A program made the position numbers and the translations under genes. The notes beneath the pieces were generated by a model. That model saw nothing but the letters and a program-made list of their open reading frames with translations, was not told the origin of the DNA and did no database searches. This document shows, one piece after another, positions 8,652 through 16,714 of a stretch of DNA of 64,000 nucleotides. Every line of letters starts with the position of its first letter. Positions within the stretch are counted from its first letter, which is position 1. Origin of the DNA: Leptospira sp. (GTDB taxonomy: Bacteria > Spirochaetota > Leptospiria > Leptospirales > Leptospiraceae); the NCBI GenBank assembly GCA_016742255.1, contig JACVCB010000001.1, positions 62,001 to 126,000 of the forward strand, in the 5' to 3' direction.

Positions 8652-10538
8652 ATGATGAAATACTTTTTGTGTGTATCTTTGTTTAGTGTTTCCCTTTCGG
8701 CGGAAATGATCCCATTAGAATCAGGTTGGACATTCCAATTAGAAGGTGAATCCAATCCCAAACAAATTCAGGTTGGAGTTCCTCTTGTCGAACAAGGATA
8801 TAAAGTTCCTCTGAGGGGGAAATACCATCTAACAATTCCCATTACAAAATTACCAGAATCTTCCTTATCAGTGTATTTAGATCGAGTCCATTCTGCTGAC
8901 CAAACCTTTTGGAATGGAAAACTCATTGGTAATACGGGTGGTTTATCACCCAATTATTATGCGTATTGGCATAAGGTACGTTATTATGAAATTCCAAATT
9001 CAATTGTATTGTTAGGTGATAATCATCTTGAAGTTAACATTGAATGTAGGGAAACCCAATTCCGTTGTGGATTATTTAGGTCAACTCCAATGTTTGGTAC
9101 TCAGAATGAGATCAAAGACAAAATGATTTATGAGGATGTAAATCAGATTGTCATGGCTGCCTTGTTTTTCGGAATTTTTTTACAACAAGCAATTGGATAT
9201 GCCTTAAATCGTTCTTCTAAATCTGGATTATATCTTGCTGGAACTGCCATTTTTTTTGTATGTTGGCGTTTACCAGCATTAAACAAAATTCACTTTTTAG
9301 GGATTAATCCAGAAGTATTGGTAAGGTTACTTTTCTTTTGCCAATTTATCTTTCCCGTCTTTATTATGTTATTCGTTCATACATTATTTGAACGAAGGAT
9401 TACAAAAATTGCATTCCTTACCTTTTTATTCGATTCTATTTTGGCGTTGATCCAATTATTCGAACTCAATCCAGATGTTCGGTTTTATTTTGTGTATGTT
9501 TGGTATATTTTACTTGGGATTAAAGTACCTATTTTAGTCCAACTGCTTGCCCGAAATTATAATAAAACACCAGAAGCGATTGTTGTCTCTTTGGGCGCAC
9601 TGCTTGCTACATTTTTTGGAATTGCAGATGTATTAACAGACTTCATCACAGGAAAAAATGCATACTTAACCCAATATGGAATATTAACCTTTTTATTTTC
9701 TGGAGTTCTTGCGATTGCCTTACAAAGTTCGAGAACCAAAAGAGAGTTACGCAATTTAAATGAATCTTTGGAGATGATTGTTACTCTCCGAACACAAGAA
9801 TTACAAAAACAATATAAACTTTTACATGATGATCTTGTCATGGCAGCAAGTCTGCAATCCAAGTTAATCCCACCTATGGAATTTCAATACCAAACTCTGA
9901 ATGTTGCCTCTATGTTTATGCCTATGGAAAAGATAGGTGGGGATTATTTTGATTACTATATTCACGATGATGGATCACTTACTTTTTTGTTATGCGATGT
10001 TTTAGGGCATGGGATTGCTGCCGCACTCATTGCAGGGATGCTAAAAGTTAATTTTCTGGAAATTGCACCAAAAATCAAAGATCCCTCTCAATTTTTAACT
10101 GAATTGAATTTAAAGATGTTACCGGTCGTTGAGAAAAACTACATCACCGCTGTGGCAAGTCATTTTGATCTGAAAAACCAAGTGTTTCAGTATTCGGTGA
10201 TGGGACATCCAAGTCCATTCCACCAAAATCGAAAGGAAAACACATTAGAGGCATTAGGTGGTCGTGGACCTATCATGGGTTGGAAAAAAGATGTGTTTTT
10301 AGAAACTTTTACACACCCACTACTACCTGGAGATCGATTCTTTTTTTATACGGATGGTATCACGGAAAGCCATAACCGGTCAAAGGAAATGTTCGGTGAA
10401 GCCCGACTACGATCTCAACTTTCAGAAGGAATTGTATTAAGTCCTAAGGAACTAAACGAAAAAATCAAATCGGAAATCAAAAAATTTACTTTTCGATTGT
10501 CAGATGATGTAACTTACTTTACGATCGATTTCCTATGA
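8652..10538 (+). CDS. 7TM-receptor-type SpoIIE protein phosphatase
   Basis: A 628-residue sensor phosphatase. The chosen ATG (8652, next codon also ATG) begins a classic signal peptide, MMKYFLCVSLFSVSLSA. This is followed by an extracytoplasmic jelly-roll-like sensor domain (about 20-165), seven membrane helices of the 7TMR-DISM type (about 180-385), a short coiled coil, and a PP2C/SpoIIE catalytic domain (about 430-628). The phosphatase metal residues are visible in GGDYFDYY, LLCDVLGHGIAAAL and FFYTDGITESHN. It presumably dephosphorylates an anti-sigma-factor antagonist or similar switch protein in response to an external ligand. The stop overlaps the next kinase gene by 4 nt, so the two are coupled. 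Confidence 0.82.
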   Translation: MMKYFLCVSLFSVSLSAEMIPLESGWTFQLEGESNPKQIQVGVPLVEQGYKVPLRGKYHLTIPITKLPESSLSVYLDRVHSADQTFWNGKLIGNTGGLSPNYYAYWHKVRYYEIPNSIVLLGDNHLEVNIECRETQFRCGLFRSTPMFGTQNEIKDKMIYEDVNQIVMAALFFGIFLQQAIGYALNRSSKSGLYLAGTAIFFVCWRLPALNKIHFLGINPEVLVRLLFFCQFIFPVFIMLFVHTLFERRITKIAFLTFLFDSILALIQLFELNPDVRFYFVYVWYILLGIKVPILVQLLARNYNKTPEAIVVSLGALLATFFGIADVLTDFITGKNAYLTQYGILTFLFSGVLAIALQSSRTKRELRNLNESLEMIVTLRTQELQKQYKLLHDDLVMAASLQSKLIPPMEFQYQTLNVASMFMPMEKIGGDYFDYYIHDDGSLTFLLCDVLGHGIAAALIAGMLKVNFLEIAPKIKDPSQFLTELNLKMLPVVEKNYITAVASHFDLKNQVFQYSVMGHPSPFHQNRKENTLEALGGRGPIMGWKKDVFLETFTHPLLPGDRFFFYTDGITESHNRSKEMFGEARLRSQLSEGIVLSPKELNEKIKSEIKKFTFRLSDDVTYFTIDFL

Positions 10539-11839
10539 AATTGGTTTTCCATAAAATTGGGTTACGATATTTACTCAACTTAGGAGTCAATCACCAATTG
10601 GACCTTCAAACTTCGGTTAGGGTGCAGTTGGCCAATTTAATCGCCATTTTAGGAATAATCTCCAATATCCAATATTCCATTTTGTTTGTAATTGCTGGTG
10701 CACCGAATGTTTGGATCATGAATTGCATTCATCTTTCAGTGATCTGCATATTTTCTTATATTCTATATTTGAATTTTAAGGAACAGTATTCACTTGCTAG
10801 GATTTTCTTAATTTTTACAATTTCGATTCCATTGGTATTTGTTTCTTTTATCAGTTTTGGAAATTCAGGTGGTTTTTATTATTATTTTTTGGTATTTGCT
10901 TTAGCTCCTTTTGTACTTTTCTCTTACGAAGATAAGTTTTGGATCCTTCTCGTTTTTTTAACTAATAATCTATTTTATATTTGGTTTGAATTTTTTGGAA
11001 CACCAGGAAAATTCCGAGAAGGCACGTTGTTGTATGATCCCAAAGTCCAAGAATTGTTTCGTGTGAATTCGGTTGTATCTTGTTTATTCTTTGTTGCCCT
11101 CATCATGTTTTATTTCTTAAGAAATACCAATCGTATCCAACAAGAGATGATACGAACCAACGAACATAAAGATCGAATTTTTTCCATTTTAGCCCATGAC
11201 TTAAAAGGTCCGATTGGAACGATGAATTCCTATTTAGGATTTTTAAACGAAACCTTACCAGATCGCGAAGAATTGCTAATCGCACTCAAGGAATTAAAAA
11301 AAAGTACAAACCAATCTTACTTGGTCTTGGAAAATTTACTTGATTGGGTGAGGAATGAATCCAAAAAAATTCCCATTCATTTGGAATTCATCAACTTATG
11401 TGCGGTGACCCAAAATGCAAAAGATATTTTGGAATTACAAGCAACGGATAAGGGAATCCAATGGCAGATCCAACTTTCAGATCCATTAATGGTCTACTGT
11501 GATGAGAGAATGATTAGCACAGTCATCAGGAATTTATTCTCCAATGCGATTAAATTCTCACATCCCAAAGGAACTGTTACCATAACTAGTATGACAGGAC
11601 CAAATTTCGTAGACTTAAGTATTGTCGACATGGGAATTGGAATGTCAAAGGATCAAATTCGGCAAATTGGAGAAGGGAAACCGTTTCCTACAACATTTGG
11701 AACCCAAGGTGAAAAAGGAACGGGACTTGGCCTTTTAGTTTGTACGGAAATGTTAAGGAACCAAGGATGTACTATGAATGTGACAAGTTCAACAAATCAT
11801 GGGACAAAAATCACGATCAGAATTCCCAACTCACCTTAA
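10535..11839 (+). CDS. Membrane sensor histidine kinase
   Basis: A 434-residue kinase. Five or six membrane helices fill residues 25-200, with no periplasmic sensor of any size. The dimerisation helix carries the phospho-acceptor His221 in LAHDLKGPIG, followed by an HATPase domain with N box RNLFSNAIKFSH, G1 DMGIGM and G2 GTGLGL. It starts inside the phosphatase stop (ATGA), so a kinase and a SpoIIE phosphatase are made together and may share an input. There is no adjacent response regulator. Confidence 0.83.
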   Translation: MKLVFHKIGLRYLLNLGVNHQLDLQTSVRVQLANLIAILGIISNIQYSILFVIAGAPNVWIMNCIHLSVICIFSYILYLNFKEQYSLARIFLIFTISIPLVFVSFISFGNSGGFYYYFLVFALAPFVLFSYEDKFWILLVFLTNNLFYIWFEFFGTPGKFREGTLLYDPKVQELFRVNSVVSCLFFVALIMFYFLRNTNRIQQEMIRTNEHKDRIFSILAHDLKGPIGTMNSYLGFLNETLPDREELLIALKELKKSTNQSYLVLENLLDWVRNESKKIPIHLEFINLCAVTQNAKDILELQATDKGIQWQIQLSDPLMVYCDERMISTVIRNLFSNAIKFSHPKGTVTITSMTGPNFVDLSIVDMGIGMSKDQIRQIGEGKPFPTTFGTQGEKGTGLGLLVCTEMLRNQGCTMNVTSSTNHGTKITIRIPNSP

Positions 11840-11881
11840 ATTGGTTTCTTTTTTTTCGAACCACATGTCCAATACAATGGT

Positions 11882-14143
11882 ATGTGGCCACAAGTTTATT
11901 TTAATTGGTTAAAGAACTCATCTCCCACTGGTGAAGTGGAAGTTTACCCAGAATTATCTGACTCCTATGAAACAAATTTACCGAATGTATTTGTGATTGG
12001 AGATCTAACGGGTGTTCCACTTTTGAAAATGGCTACAGAAAGTGGTGTACAAGTTTGGAATCACATTCCAAATTTTAAAAATGATCGTTATGATGTTGTG
12101 ATCATTGGTTCAGGTCCTTCAGGTGTTTCTTGTGCTTTAGAAGCAAAACGTTTGGGAAAAAAGTATATCGTTTTAGAATCGAATTTACCTTTCCAAACCA
12201 TCCAGAGTTACCCCAATGGAAAACCAATCTTTGCAGAACCAAGTGATTATGTTGGAAGTTCTGCAATCAAAATTGTTGATACAACCAAAGAAGGTCTTTT
12301 AAAAGATTTAAACCAATTTTTAAAACAAAATCCAATCCAAATTGAAACAAACCAAAGAGTCATACACATCCATAAAGACCAAATAGGTTATACTTTGGAT
12401 ACAGAATCTGGCTCTCAATACCAAACGAATGCTATTGTGATAGCAATGGGAAAATCTGGTGACCCAAAAAAATTAGGAATTAAAGGAGAAATGGGATCTA
12501 ATGTTTTATACCGTTTGATTGATCCGAAAGACACCAAGGACCAATCAGTGGTCATTGTAGGTGGAGGTGATACTGCATTAGAATCGGCCATTCTGTGTTC
12601 TGAGTATGCAAAAGAGATTACACTCATACATAGAGGGAATGAATTTAATAAAGCAAAATCTGAAAATGTAAAAAAGATCCTAACACTTTCATCACAAGGG
12701 AAAATTAAAATCCTATATAACGCAACACTAACAGAAATTACCGAAACAAATGTTTTTGTGAAAGGAAAAGAATCAGCTCTTAAAATCAAATCAGATTTAG
12801 TTTATATTTTAATTGGTAATTTGCCACCACTTCATTTTTTTCAGAAAATTGGTGTTAAGTTACAAAACCAAAAGAATTTTTTAGATTGGTTGGGATTTTC
12901 GAGCCTTCTAGGATTTGCATTTACTGCTTATTTTGGAAAGGCCTCTTTTTATGGTCCATTTTGGTTTTCCGCAGTGGCATCCACATTCGCCGTTTATTCT
13001 ATCTTGAGTTTGATTTTATATGCTACTATTTCAATTACCAAAAACAAACAAAAGTTTGATGGATGGAAAATTTTTAAAGTTACTTATTTCCTTTTTGCTT
13101 TTTTGTATTTTTTGTCAGTTTATTTTTTGGCAACCTACAAACAGTTCCAACTGTTTGGCAAATATCCTTCTTTCCATTATACATTCTTATATTCGCTCAC
13201 AATTCTGATTTTTGGAATCAGGAGGATGGTTGTTCGAAAAACACAATATATAGTTTACCAAACACTGTCTTTAATAGGAATCCAGATCTTCTTTTTATTT
13301 TTATTACCTGAGTTGATATTGCCAAAGTTAGGTGATCTTGGCTACTTGGGTGGCCCAGAAGGATTTATCAGACGCGAAATTTTTCGTTCTGATGCGTATT
13401 GGAAGGCGTATGGATTTATTTTAGCATGGCCTCTCAGTATGGGTGTGTTGTATGACGGAGGGATTACAAATTTTTGGTTGGTTTATGGTTTATCTTTTAG
13501 TTTTGTTTTGATTCCATTATTAGTGTATCACTATGGGAAAGGTGTCTATTGTGGTTGGATTTGTTCCTGTGGTGGACTTGCTGAAACTCTAGGGGATGAA
13601 TACAGGCAAAAAATGCCACATTCCAAAACAGCGTATCTATGGGAACATTCGGGCCAATACATTCTCCTACTCGCTATTTTGCTTACAGTTCTAAAACTCT
13701 TCAGTGTGTATGGGAAGTCCTTGTTTCCTATTCTATCATTAGGAGAAATGATTGCCGATTCTATCAAATTGTATTACGACATTTTTGTTGATATTGGACT
13801 CGCTGGTGTAGTTGGTGTTGGATGTTATTTTTTATACTCAGGCCGAGTTTGGTGTAGGATGTTTTGTCCACTTGCATCACTTATGCATATTTATGCGAGA
13901 TTTAGTAAGTTTCGCATTTTTTCAGAGAAAAAGAAATGTATATCATGTAATATCTGCACAAAAAATTGCCACCAAGGAATTGATGTGATGGGTTATGCGA
14001 GTCGTGGTATTCCTATGGACAGTGTACAATGTGTAAGATGTTCGGCATGTGTTTCTTTGTGTCCAACTGATGTATTGAGTTTTGGTAAACTAAATGGAAA
14101 TCAAATCAGCTTTGATCTCTTAGATGCAAAAACTAGGAAATAA
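11882..14143 (+). CDS. Fused FAD/NAD(P) oxidoreductase and membrane polyferredoxin
   Basis: A 753-residue fusion. Residues 1-60 contain a C-terminal-type FAD motif (VFVIGDLTG). It is followed by a full Rossmann FAD site (IIGSGPSGVSCAL, about 75) and an NAD(P) site (VIVGGGDTALESA, about 223), without the CxxC of thioredoxin reductase. Several membrane helices follow (about 340-650). Cys-rich NapH/CcoG-like motifs come next: CGWICSCGG near 558 and CRMFCP near 658. Two ferredoxin clusters end the protein: CISCNICTKNC near 686 and CVRCSACVSLCP near 717. It should move electrons between NAD(P)H and a membrane or periplasmic acceptor via FAD and FeS; partner unknown. The short frame-start region lacks a clear ribosome-binding site. 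Confidence 0.75.
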   Translation: MWPQVYFNWLKNSSPTGEVEVYPELSDSYETNLPNVFVIGDLTGVPLLKMATESGVQVWNHIPNFKNDRYDVVIIGSGPSGVSCALEAKRLGKKYIVLESNLPFQTIQSYPNGKPIFAEPSDYVGSSAIKIVDTTKEGLLKDLNQFLKQNPIQIETNQRVIHIHKDQIGYTLDTESGSQYQTNAIVIAMGKSGDPKKLGIKGEMGSNVLYRLIDPKDTKDQSVVIVGGGDTALESAILCSEYAKEITLIHRGNEFNKAKSENVKKILTLSSQGKIKILYNATLTEITETNVFVKGKESALKIKSDLVYILIGNLPPLHFFQKIGVKLQNQKNFLDWLGFSSLLGFAFTAYFGKASFYGPFWFSAVASTFAVYSILSLILYATISITKNKQKFDGWKIFKVTYFLFAFLYFLSVYFLATYKQFQLFGKYPSFHYTFLYSLTILIFGIRRMVVRKTQYIVYQTLSLIGIQIFFLFLLPELILPKLGDLGYLGGPEGFIRREIFRSDAYWKAYGFILAWPLSMGVLYDGGITNFWLVYGLSFSFVLIPLLVYHYGKGVYCGWICSCGGLAETLGDEYRQKMPHSKTAYLWEHSGQYILLLAILLTVLKLFSVYGKSLFPILSLGEMIADSIKLYYDIFVDIGLAGVVGVGCYFLYSGRVWCRMFCPLASLMHIYARFSKFRIFSEKKKCISCNICTKNCHQGIDVMGYASRGIPMDSVQCVRCSACVSLCPTDVLSFGKLNGNQISFDLLDAKTRK

Positions 14144-14148
14144 AACTC

Positions 14149-15336
14149 TTGGAATCACTTCGAGATGAAATCCTTTATTTATTCCAGCAAGGGATAAAAG
14201 CAGCAAGTCCAAAGGAATTGTTCCAGGAATTTAGTAATGGAAACCTCGAATTGGTGGAGAAACTCTCTGATAAGTCAAAGAAACAATTCGTATTTTCCTT
14301 GGGTAAAGCGGCTTACACAATGGCTAAATCATTTTCTGATTTATTTCCGGTGAACAAAGGTTATGTTTTAACGAAATACAATCATTTACCATTGGGACTC
14401 CATGAGATGGGAGAGGACAAAATTTGGACTTATCGAGAGGCTTCCCATCCCATACCCGACGAGAATTCAATTCGGTATGCTATCGAAGTTTTAGACCAAT
14501 TAAAACAATTAGATAAGGATGATCGACTCGTGGTTTTGCTTTCTGGTGGAGGGTCTAGTTTATTCGAAATTCCTATTGATGGACTGACATTAGAAGAGCT
14601 TACAAACATACAGAATCTATTATTGAAGAGTGGGAAATCCATTCAGGAAATCAATTCAGAAAGAAAAAAGTATTCGAAAGTGAAAGGTGGAAAACTTCTA
14701 AAGGAACTAAACCAAAACTTGGAAGTGTATACTTTGGTCATTTCCGATGTAATTGGGGATGATCCAAATTCGATTGCTTCAGGACCTACCTATCCAAGTA
14801 AAAATTATTTTATATTAGGTAATCTCACTCGTTCCATCCAACGAATTTTAGAAGAAGGAATAAAATTAGGATATCAGACTAAATTGATTAGTGATACTTG
14901 GTCAGGTTCTTCAGAAGAGACATCCTTTCTCATTGAAAAAGAATTTATTTTAGCGTTGGACTCACCGATGAGTCAAATGATTGTGTTAGGTGGTGAAATG
15001 GTTTGTCCTGTATTGGGGGATGGTATAGGTGGACGAAACCAGGAAACGTCACTTCGAGTTTCGATATTGCTCAAGGAACATCCTACAGAACGGGATTGGA
15101 TGTTTTTGTCTGGTGGAACGGATGGGACAGATGGTCCAACCGATGTTGCGGGTGGAATTGTTGGAAACGACTCCATTCATAAAATGGAGAAGAAAGGTTG
15201 GAATCCAAAAAAAGAATTACTCAATTCCAATTCTTATCCTATCCTCAAGGACATAGATGCCCAAGTATCCACTGGACCCACAGGCACTAATGTAAATGAT
15301 ATTTTGATTCTGTTAATTGGAAGTGCGAAATCCTAG
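14149..15336 (+). CDS. Glycerate 2-kinase (MOFRL/DUF4147 family)
   Basis: A 395-residue MOFRL-family kinase of the GckA/TtuD type. It shows an N-terminal DUF4147 domain with VLLSGGGSSLFEIP and SERKKYSKVKGGKL, then SDVIGDDPNSIASGPT, and a C-terminal MOFRL domain with GDGIGGRNQE and SGGTDGTDGPTD. It would phosphorylate D-glycerate to 2-phosphoglycerate. The start is a TTG only 5 nt after the preceding oxidoreductase stop, so it is probably co-transcribed with it. Its 3' end overlaps the convergent C69 peptidase gene by 24 nt. Confidence 0.85.
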   Translation: MESLRDEILYLFQQGIKAASPKELFQEFSNGNLELVEKLSDKSKKQFVFSLGKAAYTMAKSFSDLFPVNKGYVLTKYNHLPLGLHEMGEDKIWTYREASHPIPDENSIRYAIEVLDQLKQLDKDDRLVVLLSGGGSSLFEIPIDGLTLEELTNIQNLLLKSGKSIQEINSERKKYSKVKGGKLLKELNQNLEVYTLVISDVIGDDPNSIASGPTYPSKNYFILGNLTRSIQRILEEGIKLGYQTKLISDTWSGSSEETSFLIEKEFILALDSPMSQMIVLGGEMVCPVLGDGIGGRNQETSLRVSILLKEHPTERDWMFLSGGTDGTDGPTDVAGGIVGNDSIHKMEKKGWNPKKELLNSNSYPILKDIDAQVSTGPTGTNVNDILILLIGSAKS

Positions 15337-16662
15337 TTTTCGATTTTGGCTATTCCAATAGAGTTGAAAAATTGGATTTTGCCAACGGCTTTTACCTATC
15401 TTTGCATCAATTAATTCATCATCTACTTTTTTCAGAATGTTAACATGGTCTTTTAAAAACTTCCATTGGATCTCTTCTTTTTTTTGCATGGAAAGAGGAT
15501 CTTTTGTCATTGAATAAATGGAATCTTGTAGTCCAACCAGTGTTGGAACAAGAATGGATCTTACACCTTGGTAATCAAAATTTGATTTACGTGCTATAGA
15601 TTCATGTAACCACCATAATGTGTCAGCATAGTTTCCATTTGAATCTAAGCTAGATGCATTGATGAAGTTTTTTGTTCCAAAAAAGAAAGGTTTAAATAAA
15701 CTCAAACATGGAGTAGAAGTTCCAGTGTAAAAAATACGCAATGGGTCTTGGTTAGTTTCAGAGGTATCCCATTCAACAACCAAACTGCCGTTTGTCTGGT
15801 TAGGTGTTGTTGGACCTGTTGCATGTAAACAAAGTGACTTCATTGATGAAAAACATGGTTCAAATTCATTCGTATCGATGAGATGTGTTTTCAATGTTTC
15901 GATTGCTAGTTTTGAATTGTAAGTAGAATGAATGTTTTGAAACTGTTCTGCTGTTTTTTGGTGTAAATTTCTCCTTTCATGGCAATGGCTCATATAAGTG
16001 TAAAAAGAATCACTAAAATAAGCTTTAAAAGAAAAATCTTCTTTAGATTTATATTTTAATTTTTCGATTAAATTTGTAGAACAATACTCAAAATCTGTTT
16101 CGATTGTGAGTCCATTCGAAATTGCGTAATACGAATCAATTTTTTTTGCTACCCAATATCGATCTGCCGTTTCTAAAACATAACCATCAGTTCTGTCTGC
16201 AATGATGAAACTATTATGGTAGAAAAAAGACTTATTTTCATATCCACCACAGGCGTCCTGACCATAAGTTTCTAAAAGTTCTGTAATCAAAAATAAGGCA
16301 TCTTTTGCTGTTTTTGATCTTTCTAAAGCCAAACGAATTAAATCCATTCCCGTTAAGCCGTTATTCTTTTTCTGAATTTTGAGATTTGTGAATACAGCTT
16401 CGTTTCCAATACAAACTCCAAATTCATTCACACCCATTTCGGCACCCCACATATGGAACGGTTTTGATAAAAAAACTTCATAAGTAACGGATGTTTGTGG
16501 TATTTCAATGAAGGTGGTTTTTAGGAGTGAATCTTTTGGATACTCCATTCGCGGCATATGGAGAATTGATTGGGCTTCATTTGGTTCCCTATCTGAGTTT
16601 TTCGCAAAGATCCTTTTTTGCGTTTTTGTAAATTTTTCAGTCGCAAGAGATGTATCGCACAT
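15313..16662 (-). CDS. C69-type dipeptidase / secernin-like Ntn hydrolase
   Basis: A 449-residue protein beginning MCDTSLA. Cys2 would become the N-terminal nucleophile after Met removal, as in family C69 and secernins. AKNSDREPNE, HMWGAEMGVNEFGVCIGNEA and YVLETADRYW match family positions for the oxyanion and active-site loops. No signal peptide. It is divergent from the P-type ATPase (52 nt gap), and its tail overlaps the glycerate kinase tail. Substrate (dipeptide or acyl-amide) cannot be told from sequence. Confidence 0.75.
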   Translation of the reverse strand: MCDTSLATEKFTKTQKRIFAKNSDREPNEAQSILHMPRMEYPKDSLLKTTFIEIPQTSVTYEVFLSKPFHMWGAEMGVNEFGVCIGNEAVFTNLKIQKKNNGLTGMDLIRLALERSKTAKDALFLITELLETYGQDACGGYENKSFFYHNSFIIADRTDGYVLETADRYWVAKKIDSYYAISNGLTIETDFEYCSTNLIEKLKYKSKEDFSFKAYFSDSFYTYMSHCHERRNLHQKTAEQFQNIHSTYNSKLAIETLKTHLIDTNEFEPCFSSMKSLCLHATGPTTPNQTNGSLVVEWDTSETNQDPLRIFYTGTSTPCLSLFKPFFFGTKNFINASSLDSNGNYADTLWWLHESIARKSNFDYQGVRSILVPTLVGLQDSIYSMTKDPLSMQKKEEIQWKFLKDHVNILKKVDDELIDAKIGKSRWQNPIFQLYWNSQNRKLGFRTSN

Positions 16663-16714
16663 TCTAGAATGTTAATCTGAAATATTAAAAATTCAAACCA
16701 AAATTCGAATCAAA

